From positions 1-6,740 of the forward strand of contig VAXT01000020.1 in assembly GCA_005883245.1 (NCBI GenBank): a stretch of DNA of 6,740 nucleotides. The letters are read 5' to 3'. The stretch comes from Actinomycetota bacterium. Lineage in GTDB: Bacteria > Actinomycetota > Thermoleophilia > Gaiellales > Gaiellaceae. The first letter of the stretch is position 1, and each line of letters opens with the position of its first letter. The position numbers were made by a program, and so were the translations under genes. This document shows positions 1 through 5,598 of this stretch, in pieces. The notes beneath the pieces are model-generated. The model was not told the origin of the DNA and made no database searches. It worked only from the letters and a program-made list of their open reading frames with translations.

Positions 1-405
1 GACCTCCTGCGGATCGAAAGGCGGACCTGCGTGCAGAAGCTGCGCCGCTTGCTCGTTCGCGCCCGCGCGCAGTGGAACGACGACGACGGCCCGGCTCATG
101 ACCCTCTCCTCTCCGAGTAGGGACGAAAGATGCTCTGCCAGCTCCGAGATGATGCCCGCCTGGCCGACTCCGGCGATGCGAATCGGCTCGCCGGCGCGCC
201 GCTCGAGCACGAGCGTCGGGCGTCCTGAGATGCGATCGGCGACCGTGCGGCCCACGTGCAGAGCTCGCAGGTCACCGTATGCGACCCTCGCTGCGGTCGA
301 GCCCGTGAACGCGAGCCCTCCTGGAACGAGGTCGAGCCGTCCCGACGAGGGCTCTCCATCTCCATCGCGCCAACTGACCGCGTACGTCTCCTGCATGCAC
401 GACAT
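1..405 (-). CDS. Unrecognised two-domain protein, partial at its C-terminus
   Basis: An open frame runs from ATG 405 to the window edge (135 codons seen, no stop), so the gene continues to the left. Residues about 5-98 are short beta-strand-like stretches (YAVSWRDGDG, GRLDLVPGGLAFTG, TLVLERR, IRIAGV) ending in a helix (IISELAEHLSSLL). This resembles a small PH/GRAM-like beta sandwich, but that is a guess from pattern. From residue 103 a second unit begins, SRAVVVVPLRAGANEQAAQLL then HAGPPFDP: a strand-helix start like that of ferredoxin-like or dimeric alpha/beta-barrel proteins. There is no signal peptide or membrane segment, so it is probably cytoplasmic. The start is supported by GGAG 6 bases upstream of ATG 405; ATG 396 is an alternative. 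It lies 65 bases downstream of the response regulator on the same strand and may share its transcript. Function unknown. Confidence 0.7.
   Translation of the reverse strand, partial: MSCMQETYAVSWRDGDGEPSSGRLDLVPGGLAFTGSTAARVAYGDLRALHVGRTVADRISGRPTLVLERRAGEPIRIAGVGQAGIISELAEHLSSLLGEERVMSRAVVVVPLRAGANEQAAQLLHAGPPFDPQEV
102..114 (-). promoter_or_regulatory. Strong internal Shine-Dalgarno-like run before in-frame ATG 99
   Basis: Inside the gene at 1-405, the minus strand reads GGAGAGGAGAGGG, placing AGGAG 6 bases before an in-frame ATG (99-97). Initiation there would give a second-domain-only product starting MSRAVVVV. The run needs AGG and follows a CTA codon, both uncommon in this GC-rich coding style. 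It could be a real internal start or chance in Gly-Glu-Glu-Arg codons. Confidence 0.35.
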
Positions 406-453
406 GATCGGCTCCGGCCGCCGATCCGACCTCGGTGGGCTCCCCCAAAGCGC

Positions 454-470
454 CTGCGGAAAAGCCGCAG
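454..470 (-). terminator. Small hairpin right after the response regulator stop
   Basis: Directly after the TAG (473-471) the minus strand reads CTGCGG, loop CTTTT, CCGCAG: a perfect 6-bp stem. No T-tract follows (next bases GCGCTTTGGGG), so a classical intrinsic terminator is not supported. It may be a weak attenuator or transcript-stabilising hairpin between the regulator and the gene at 1-405. Confidence 0.3.
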
Positions 471-1115
471 CTACTCGCTCGACTCGAGCAGGCCGTGTTC
501 GAGCGCGTAGCGGACCAGCTCCGCACGGGTCGTCAGCCGAAGCTTCTGCATGATGTGCGCGCGGTGCGTCTCGACCGTGCGCACCGAGAGGTAGAGCATC
601 TTCGCGATCTCTTGGTTCGTGTGCCCGAGAGCGAGGAGGCGCAACACCTCGCGCTCCCGGTCGGAAAGGGGATCCTGCTCCGCCTGGGCCAGCTCCTCGG
701 CCTCAGCCGCGACCAGGCGGGCGCCGAGCGCCGGATGGACGTACCGGCCTCCGTTCGCAACCTCACGCACGGCGTCCACGACCTCGGCGTCTGCGGCCTC
801 CTTCAGCACGTAGCCGCTGGCCCCCGCGGCGAACGCCTCGCGCACGTAGCGCGGATCGTCCTGCATCGAGAGGACGAGCACCTTCGCCTCCTCGGCCTCC
901 TTCAGCACCGCGGGAGTGGCCTCGATGCCGCTCGCCCCGGGCATGACGACGTCCATCAGGACCACGTCGGGCTTGTGGGCACGGGCCTCGAAGACCGCGC
1001 CGCGCATGTCGCCGGCTTCGGCGACGACCTCGATGTCGTCTTCTGCCTCGAGCACGTGCCGCAGGCCCGATCGCACGACCGCGTGGTCGTCGACGATGAC
1101 GACGCGAATCGTCAC
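471..1115 (-). CDS. NarL/FixJ-family response regulator (receiver + LuxR-type HTH)
   Basis: This 214-residue protein has the usual length for the family. The receiver domain (residues 2-118) has the acidic pair D9-D10, the phosphoacceptor D55 in VVLMDVVMPG, S83 in VLVLSMQDD and K105 in GYVLKEA, so all the switch residues are present. The LuxR/GerE helix-turn-helix (about 148-210) is intact: LSDREREVLRLLALGHTNQE, then IAKMLYLSVRTVETHRAHI. Phosphorylation by the adjacent kinase should drive dimerisation and DNA binding in the cytoplasm. The start is GTG 1115, whose GTGA overlaps the kinase TGA by 4 bases, a sign of translational coupling; a GAGG lies 10 bases upstream. The closest well-known relatives in architecture are DevR/DosR, NarL and LiaR. 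The DosS-like kinase makes a DevR-type role attractive, but the receiver-HTH form alone does not prove it. Targets are unknown. Confidence 0.95.
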   Translation of the reverse strand: MTIRVVIVDDHAVVRSGLRHVLEAEDDIEVVAEAGDMRGAVFEARAHKPDVVLMDVVMPGASGIEATPAVLKEAEEAKVLVLSMQDDPRYVREAFAAGASGYVLKEAADAEVVDAVREVANGGRYVHPALGARLVAAEAEELAQAEQDPLSDREREVLRLLALGHTNQEIAKMLYLSVRTVETHRAHIMQKLRLTTRAELVRYALEHGLLESSE

Positions 1116-2737
1116 CTCGCCGGAACCTCGATCGAGAGCGTCGTGCCCGCGCCCGGCGAAGACTCGACCGTCAGGCGGCCGTCGACGAGGGCAACCCGCT
1201 CGCCCATGCCGAGCAGCCCGAGCCCGTTCCCGGAGCCTCCCTCGGCAAAGCCCTGCCCGTCGTCCTCGATGACCGCAGAGATCGACTCGTTGCGCCGCGT
1301 GAGGACGATGCTCACACGCTTGGCGTGCGCATGCTTGACGACATTCGTGAGCGCCTCCTGCGTGATGCGATAGAGCGTCGTCTCGACGTCGGACGGCAGG
1401 CGCTCTTCCCCCAGGTGCGGTTCGAGGTCGACCTCGATCCCCGTCTGCTCGCGAAACGTCTCGACGAGCCGCTCGAGCGCCGGCACGAGCCCGAAATCGT
1501 CGAGCGCCTTGGGCCGAAGCTCGACGGCGAGCCGGCGCACGTCCTGGAGCGTCGTCACGACGAGCTCGCGGAGCCGGCTGGTCGATTCAGCAAGCTCCTG
1601 CTCACTCCCGACGTCCTCGAGGCTCCTCAGGCCGAGCAGGATCGACGTCAGCGCCTGGCCGGTCTCGTCGTGCAGCTCGCGGGCGAGGCGCCGACGCTCG
1701 AGCTCCTGCGCGCTCACGACCCGGCGGAGCGCGTCCCGGGCCACCCGCTCGGACAGGTCGACCGCAACGGCAGCCCAGGCGGCAAACGCCTCGGCCAGCC
1801 GCAGGTCCTCGTCCGAAAAACGCGGATCGCCCGCTTCCTTGTCGTGGGCGGCGATGATTCCGATCGGCCGGTCGCGCAGCAGCATCGGAACGTAGAGGCC
1901 GGTCCGCGCTGCAAGCCGCCGGCTGAGCTCCTGGTCGACCTCGAGGTCGTCGATCATCGAGTCGACCCGCTCGCTCCGGCCGCGGCCGAGCACTCGACCC
2001 GCCTTCGACCCGTCCTGCTCGAGCCGCCTGCCGACGAGTCCCTCCGCACCGTCGAGCGCACGGACGACGAGCCCGCCTTCGTTGGCCGGGAGCGCGATCA
2101 GGACGATCCGCGCCTGCACGAGCTCGCGCAGACGCGCCGCGACGAGGTCGAGCGTTCGCTCGAGGTCGGTCTCGGAGACGAGCGCGTTCGCGATCTCGTT
2201 CAGCGACTCGAGCTGCTTCGACCAGCGTGTCGCCGCCTCGTAGAGCCGCGCGTTCTCGACCGCGACCGCAGCCTGGGCCGACAGCAGCACGACGAGCTCC
2301 TCGTCCTCGGCGGCGAAAGGCCGGCCGTCGTCCTTCTCGGTCAGGTAGAGATTGCCGTAGACGACGCCGCGCAGCAGGATCGGGACGCCCAGGAACGTGC
2401 GCATCGGCGGATGGTGGTCGGGGAAGCCGACCGAGCGTGGATCCGCAGTCAGGTCGTCGAGCCGGAGCGGCCTCGCATCGTCGATCAGCGCGCCGAGCAC
2501 GCCCCGGCCGCGCGGGAGATGCCCGATCGCAGCCTGGGTCTCCTCGTCGAAGCCGGTCACCACGAACCGCTCGAGGGCCTGTCCGCTCGGATCCAGCACG
2601 CCGAGCGCCGCATACCGCGCTCCCGTCAGCTCCGCCGCCGCCTCGACGATTTTCTGCAGCACGGCGTCGAGCGACAGCTCGGACGCGAGCGCGACACCCG
2701 CATCGACGAGCGCGCGGAGACGGTCGGTCTCAGGCAC
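1112..2737 (-). CDS. Cytoplasmic GAF-GAF sensor histidine kinase, DosS/DevS-like sensor, HisKA_3 core
   Basis: A 541-residue soluble kinase with no membrane segment. GAF1 (about 10-165) reads like mycobacterial DosS/DevS GAF-A: TGARYAALGVLDP, IGHLPRGRGVLG, PMRTFLGVPI and GNLYLTEKDDG. His109 of FPDHHPPMRTF falls where DosS has its heme ligand His149 (alignment from memory). GAF2 spans about 180-330. The HisKA_3 segment has phosphoacceptor His356 in RRRLARELHDETGQ, which also carries the HDxxxQ phosphatase motif. The ATPase domain has the N box QEALTNVVKHAHAK (Asn465), EDDGQGF (about 491-497) and GNGLGLLGMGER. It should autophosphorylate and pass phosphate to the overlapping response regulator. 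GTG 2737 is chosen because the GAF homology starts just after it. The same frame stays open upstream to 3289, but only across sequence antisense to the nirK-like fragment. No good Shine-Dalgarno is seen; a 10-bp inverted repeat abuts the start. Confidence 0.93.
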   Translation of the reverse strand: MPETDRLRALVDAGVALASELSLDAVLQKIVEAAAELTGARYAALGVLDPSGQALERFVVTGFDEETQAAIGHLPRGRGVLGALIDDARPLRLDDLTADPRSVGFPDHHPPMRTFLGVPILLRGVVYGNLYLTEKDDGRPFAAEDEELVVLLSAQAAVAVENARLYEAATRWSKQLESLNEIANALVSETDLERTLDLVAARLRELVQARIVLIALPANEGGLVVRALDGAEGLVGRRLEQDGSKAGRVLGRGRSERVDSMIDDLEVDQELSRRLAARTGLYVPMLLRDRPIGIIAAHDKEAGDPRFSDEDLRLAEAFAAWAAVAVDLSERVARDALRRVVSAQELERRRLARELHDETGQALTSILLGLRSLEDVGSEQELAESTSRLRELVVTTLQDVRRLAVELRPKALDDFGLVPALERLVETFREQTGIEVDLEPHLGEERLPSDVETTLYRITQEALTNVVKHAHAKRVSIVLTRRNESISAVIEDDGQGFAEGGSGNGLGLLGMGERVALVDGRLTVESSPGAGTTLSIEVPAR

Positions 2738-2760
2738 GGCGGGATCAATTATCCCGCCGT
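2736..2760. promoter_or_regulatory. Perfect 10-bp inverted repeat at the kinase start
   Basis: The arms ACGGCGGGAT and ATCCCGCCGT are separated by CAATT (plus strand). The repeat lies between the usp tail stop (2779) and the kinase, and its last two bases overlap the GTG start. No T-tract follows on either strand, so it is a poor intrinsic terminator. It could be a dyad operator (inner half-sites GGGAT/ATCCC, loosely like the GGGAC/GTCCC halves of DosR boxes, though with 5 rather than 4 spacer bases) or an mRNA hairpin that hides the ribosome-binding region. Confidence 0.5.
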
Positions 2761-2778
2761 TCGCTGAGAAGACGGTCG

Positions 2779-2859
2779 CTACGCGGCGATTGCCTGCGGC
2801 ACTGCGCGCACGATCAGGACCGGCCGCTTCGCGTCGTGCAGGACCTTGCGCGAGACGAC
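2779..2859 (-). pseudogene. C-terminal remnant of a universal stress protein gene
   Basis: On the minus strand, codons ending at TAG 2781-2779 read VSRKVLHDAKRPVLIVRA then VPQAIAA. This is the characteristic last helix and strand of UspA-family proteins (usual form: GSVSRKV, then a short segment with PVLVVR). The ATP-binding G-rich loop and the ~110 or more residues before it are absent. Recognisable Usp sequence stops about base 2856-2859, where the plus-strand nirK-like fragment begins. The tail precedes the kinase by 41 bases on the same strand, so the intact gene probably led a usp-kinase-regulator operon. The fragment has no credible start (an in-frame ATG at 2868 lies in foreign sequence) and cannot make a functional Usp. 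It was identified from motif memory only, and it is short. Confidence 0.72.
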
Positions 2860-3268
2860 GGATGGCATCAAGCAGCCGGCCAGCTTCGACATGGCCAAGG
2901 CGCATGCGATGGAGCCCGACTGGACAACGTTCAACGGCTACGCGAACCAGTACGTCACGCACCCGCTGACCGCGAATCCGGGCGAACGCATCCGCCTCTG
3001 GGTCGTCGCGGCCGGGCCGACGCTCGACACGGACTTCCACGTCGTCGGGACGATGTTCGACCGAGCCTGGCCGAACGCGAAGATCACCGGGACGCCGCAG
3101 CACGGCGTCCAGACCGTGCAGGTGCCTGCGGGCGGAGGCGGCGTCTTCGACGTGAAGATCGACCAACCCGGCCTCTACCCGTTCGTGTCCTATGCGTTCG
3201 CGCACGTCGACCTCGGCCAGGTCGGCCTGCTCAAGATCGGGCACACGAAGGGGACGATGTCGCACTAG
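2846..3268 (+). pseudogene. C-terminal cupredoxin domain of a NirK-like multicopper protein, N-terminus missing
   Basis: The open frame from TTG 2846 gives 140 codons; recognisable homology starts at 2861 (DGIKQPASFDMAKAHAMEP). It matches the second cupredoxin domain of copper nitrite reductase/NirK-like multicopper proteins: TTFNGYANQYVTHPL, NPGERIRLWVVAAGP, TDFHVVGTMFDRAW, GVQTVQVPAGGGGVFDV and GLYPFVSYAFAH. His39 (VTHPL) and His65 (DFHVVG) fit the catalytic His and the type 2 copper His that the C-terminal domain supplies to the neighbouring subunit. The first domain, which holds the type 1 copper Cys/His/Met set and the other type 2 histidines, is missing, so copper redox activity is not expected. 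Normal length is roughly 300 or more residues. No signal peptide remains. ATG 2909 has AAGG 8 bases upstream, so a short product could still be made. Its stop is 19 bases before phosphoketolase on the same strand. Confidence 0.85.
2857..2861. other. Junction joining the truncated usp and nirK-like genes
   Basis: Minus-strand Usp homology runs up to about 2856 and plus-strand NirK-like homology begins at 2861. Both genes have lost their 5' ends here and no spacer or mobile-element end is visible. The simplest history is one deletion across a divergent gene pair, removing both starts and the shared promoter region. A chimeric contig join would look the same. Confidence 0.6.
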
Positions 3269-3275
3269 GAGCGCT

Positions 3276-3279
3276 AGGG
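3276..3279 (+). promoter_or_regulatory. Ribosome-binding site deciding the phosphoketolase start
   Basis: AGGG lies 8 bases before ATG 3288. An AGGAG at 3267-3271 is 16 bases away, too far to serve this start. The next in-frame ATG (3309) has only a GGGA 2 bases upstream, so 3288 is preferred. Confidence 0.5.
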
Positions 3280-3287
3280 TCGCCGTC

Positions 3288-5594
3288 ATGGAGGCCGCCG
3301 TCGGGACGATGACCGGACCGCTCGCGCCCGAGGAGCTTCGGCACCTCGACGCGTACTGGCGCGCGGCGAACTACCTCTCCGTCGGGCAGATCTTCCTCCT
3401 CGACAATCCGCTTCTCCGCGAGCCGCTCGCACCGGAACACGTCAAGCCGCGGCTGCTCGGGCACTTCGGGACGACACCCGGGCTGAACCTCGTCTACGCG
3501 CACCTGAACCGGGCGATCCGGGCACGCGACCTCCAGACGCTGTACGTGACCGGGCCGGGCCACGGCGGTCCGGGACTAGTCGCGAACGCTTACCTCGAGG
3601 GCACCTACAGCGAGGTCTACCCGCACGTGAGCAGGGACGAGGGCGGGCTGCGCGAGCTGTTCCGCCAGTTCTCGTTCCCCGGCGGGATCCCGAGCCACGT
3701 CGCGCCGGAGACGCCCGGCTCGATCCACGAGGGCGGCGAGCTCGGCTACGCGCTCACACACGCGTATGGCGCCGCGTTCGACAACCCCGACCTGCTCGTC
3801 GCGTGCGTCGTCGGCGACGGCGAGGCCGAGACCGGCCCGCTCGCGGCGAGCTGGCACTCGGACAAGTTCCTCAACGCACGGACCGACGGCGCCGTTCTGC
3901 CGATCCTGCACCTGAACGGCTACAAGATCGCCAACCCGACCGTGCTCGCGAGGATCCCCGAGGAGGAGCTGGTCGCGCTGCTCGAGGGTTACGGGCACCG
4001 GCCAATCCTGGTCACGGGCGGCTTCGAGGGGGAGCCGCCGGCCGCGGTCCACCAGCGGTTCGCAGCCGCGCTGGACGCCGCTCTCGCCGAGATCGCGGCT
4101 ATCCAGACACACGCCCGCGAGACGGGAGCCGAGCCGAGGCGGCCGCGCTGGCCGATGATCGTGCTTCGCACGCCGAAGGGCTGGACGGGCCCGAAAGTGG
4201 TCGACGGCCTGCCCGTCGAGGATTCGTGGCGGTCGCATCAGGTTCCGATGACCGACGTGCGTGACAACCCCGAGCATCTCCGCGTGCTCGAGGACTGGAT
4301 GCGGAGCTACGAGCCGGAAGAGCTCTTCGACGAGAACGGGACGCTGCTCCCCGAGCTGGCCGACCTCCCGCCGAAGGGCGAGCGCCGGATGAGCGCCACT
4401 CCGTACGCGAACGGGGGCGTGCTGCTCCGCGAGCTCGTCCTCCCCGACTTCCGCGACTACGCGGTCGATGTGCCCGAGCCGGGCGCGACCTCCAGCGAGG
4501 CGACAAGGGTGCTCGGATCTTTCCTCCGCGACGTGATCGCCCGGAATCCCGACAACTTCCGGCTCTTCGGCCCGGACGAGACGGCCTCGAACCGGCTGAG
4601 TGACGTGTTCGAGGTCACCGGCCGGAGCTGGCTCGCGGAGACGACGCCAACGGACGAGGGCCTCGCACCCGACGGCCGAGTAATGGAGGTTCTCTCGGAG
4701 CACCTGTGCCAGGGCTGGCTCGAGGGCTACCTGCTGAAGGTGAGCGCGCAGATCCCATGGCGCCGCCCAATCGCCTCGCTCAACTACCTGCTCAGCTCGC
4801 ACGTCTGGCGGCAGGACCACAATGGCTTCTCGCATCAGGATCCGGGCTTCATCGACCACGTCGTGAACAAGAAGGCCGAGATCATCCGCGTCTACCTGCC
4901 GCCGGACGCGAACACGCTCCTCTCCGTCGCCGACCACTGCCTGCGAAGCCGGAACTACGTGAACGTGATCGTCGCGGGCAAGCAGCCGGCGCTGAACTAC
5001 CTGTCCATGGAGGACGCGATCATCCACTGCACGCGCGGCCTCGGCGCCTGGAGCTGGGCGTCGAGCGACGAGGGCGTCGAGCCGGACGTGGTGCTCGGCT
5101 GCTGCGGCGACGTGCCGACGCTGGAGACCCTGGCCGCCGCGGCGATCCTGCGCGAGCGCCTGCCGGAGCTGAAGGCTCGGATGGTCAACGTCGTCGACCT
5201 GATGCGCCTGCAGCCCGAGAGCGAGCATCCGCACGGCCTTCCGGACGCCGAGTTCGACTCGCTGTTCACGACCGACCGCCCGATCGTGTTCGCCTACCAC
5301 GGCTATCCGTGGCTGATCCACCGGCTCACGTACCGGAGGACGAACCACCGCAACCTCCACGTGCGCGGCTACAAGGAGGAGGGCACGACGACGACGCCGT
5401 TCGACATGGTCATGCTCAACGATCTCGACCGCTTCCACCTCGTGATCGACGTCATCGACCGCGTGCCCGGACTGGCGGCGAAGGCTGCCGGGCTGCGGCA
5501 GGACATGGTCGAGGAGCGGCTGCGTTGCCGGGCCTGGACGCGAGAGCACGGCGAGGACGAGCCGGCCGTGCGCGACTGGGTCTGGCCCTACTGA
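3288..5594 (+). CDS. xfp: Xylulose-5-phosphate/fructose-6-phosphate phosphoketolase with a 28-residue internal gap
   Basis: This thiamine-diphosphate enzyme cleaves xylulose-5-P or fructose-6-P with phosphate to acetyl-phosphate plus an aldose phosphate, in the cytoplasm. The family pattern is clear along 768 residues: LDAYWRAANYLSVGQIFLLD (21-40), GHFGTTPG (His59), VTGPGHGGPG (His92), IPSHVAPETPGSIHEGGELG (His137), VVGDGEAETGP (175-184), LNGYKIANP, RSHQVP (His317), LSEH (catalytic Glu471), VWRQDHNGFSHQ (His511, His516), GKQPA and YLPPDANTL. Relatives are about 790-800 residues. The shortfall is one in-frame gap after Leu483: GWLEGYLL runs straight into KVSAQIPWRRPIASLN. Relatives have about 28 residues there, beginning TGRHG and ending QHAKWL, which include a Tyr and a Phe that contact the cofactor pyrimidine. 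If the gap is real, activity is doubtful. The gene is followed after 4 bases by acetate kinase, its natural partner. Confidence 0.95.
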   Translation: MEAAVGTMTGPLAPEELRHLDAYWRAANYLSVGQIFLLDNPLLREPLAPEHVKPRLLGHFGTTPGLNLVYAHLNRAIRARDLQTLYVTGPGHGGPGLVANAYLEGTYSEVYPHVSRDEGGLRELFRQFSFPGGIPSHVAPETPGSIHEGGELGYALTHAYGAAFDNPDLLVACVVGDGEAETGPLAASWHSDKFLNARTDGAVLPILHLNGYKIANPTVLARIPEEELVALLEGYGHRPILVTGGFEGEPPAAVHQRFAAALDAALAEIAAIQTHARETGAEPRRPRWPMIVLRTPKGWTGPKVVDGLPVEDSWRSHQVPMTDVRDNPEHLRVLEDWMRSYEPEELFDENGTLLPELADLPPKGERRMSATPYANGGVLLRELVLPDFRDYAVDVPEPGATSSEATRVLGSFLRDVIARNPDNFRLFGPDETASNRLSDVFEVTGRSWLAETTPTDEGLAPDGRVMEVLSEHLCQGWLEGYLLKVSAQIPWRRPIASLNYLLSSHVWRQDHNGFSHQDPGFIDHVVNKKAEIIRVYLPPDANTLLSVADHCLRSRNYVNVIVAGKQPALNYLSMEDAIIHCTRGLGAWSWASSDEGVEPDVVLGCCGDVPTLETLAAAAILRERLPELKARMVNVVDLMRLQPESEHPHGLPDAEFDSLFTTDRPIVFAYHGYPWLIHRLTYRRTNHRNLHVRGYKEEGTTTTPFDMVMLNDLDRFHLVIDVIDRVPGLAAKAAGLRQDMVEERLRCRAWTREHGEDEPAVRDWVWPY
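4734..4739 (+). other. Deletion point inside phosphoketolase
   Basis: Codons Leu483 (CTG, 4734-4736) and Lys484 (AAG, 4737-4739) join sequence that in relatives is separated by about 28 residues (84 bases). Both flanks would normally read Leu before the join (YLL upstream, WL before K downstream), so a short CTG repeat could have mediated slippage. The frame is kept. The missing length comes from remembered family sequences, not from an alignment. Confidence 0.7.
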
Positions 5595-5598
5595 CCCG

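Noticed and set aside
96..365. Minus-strand frame of 89 codons near the left edge
   Set aside because: It is Ser/Arg-rich shadow sequence. The overlapping frame from ATG 405 has a better amino-acid pattern and runs on through the edge.
435..1373. Plus-strand open frame of 312 codons
   Set aside because: It lies antisense to the response regulator and kinase end, with no recognisable domain.
2736..2760. Calling the dyad a true DosR box
   Set aside because: The half-sites are GGGAT/ATCCC with a 5-base spacer, whereas the DosR site as I recall it is GGGAC-N4-GTCCC. The resemblance is too loose to name it.
1325..2767. Plus-strand open frame of 480 codons
   Set aside because: It lies antisense to the kinase; the composition is the Arg/Glu/Leu-rich shadow typical of GC-rich genes and no motif is recognisable.
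2846..3268. A functional stand-alone cupredoxin or nitrite reductase
   Set aside because: The type 1 copper ligands and two of the three type 2 histidines belong to the absent N-terminal domain.
2738..3289. N-terminal extension of the kinase frame up to 3289 on the minus strand
   Set aside because: The extra ~184 residues are Arg/Asp/Val-rich and lie antisense to the clear nirK-like fragment and across the usp tail in another frame. GAF homology begins just after GTG 2737.
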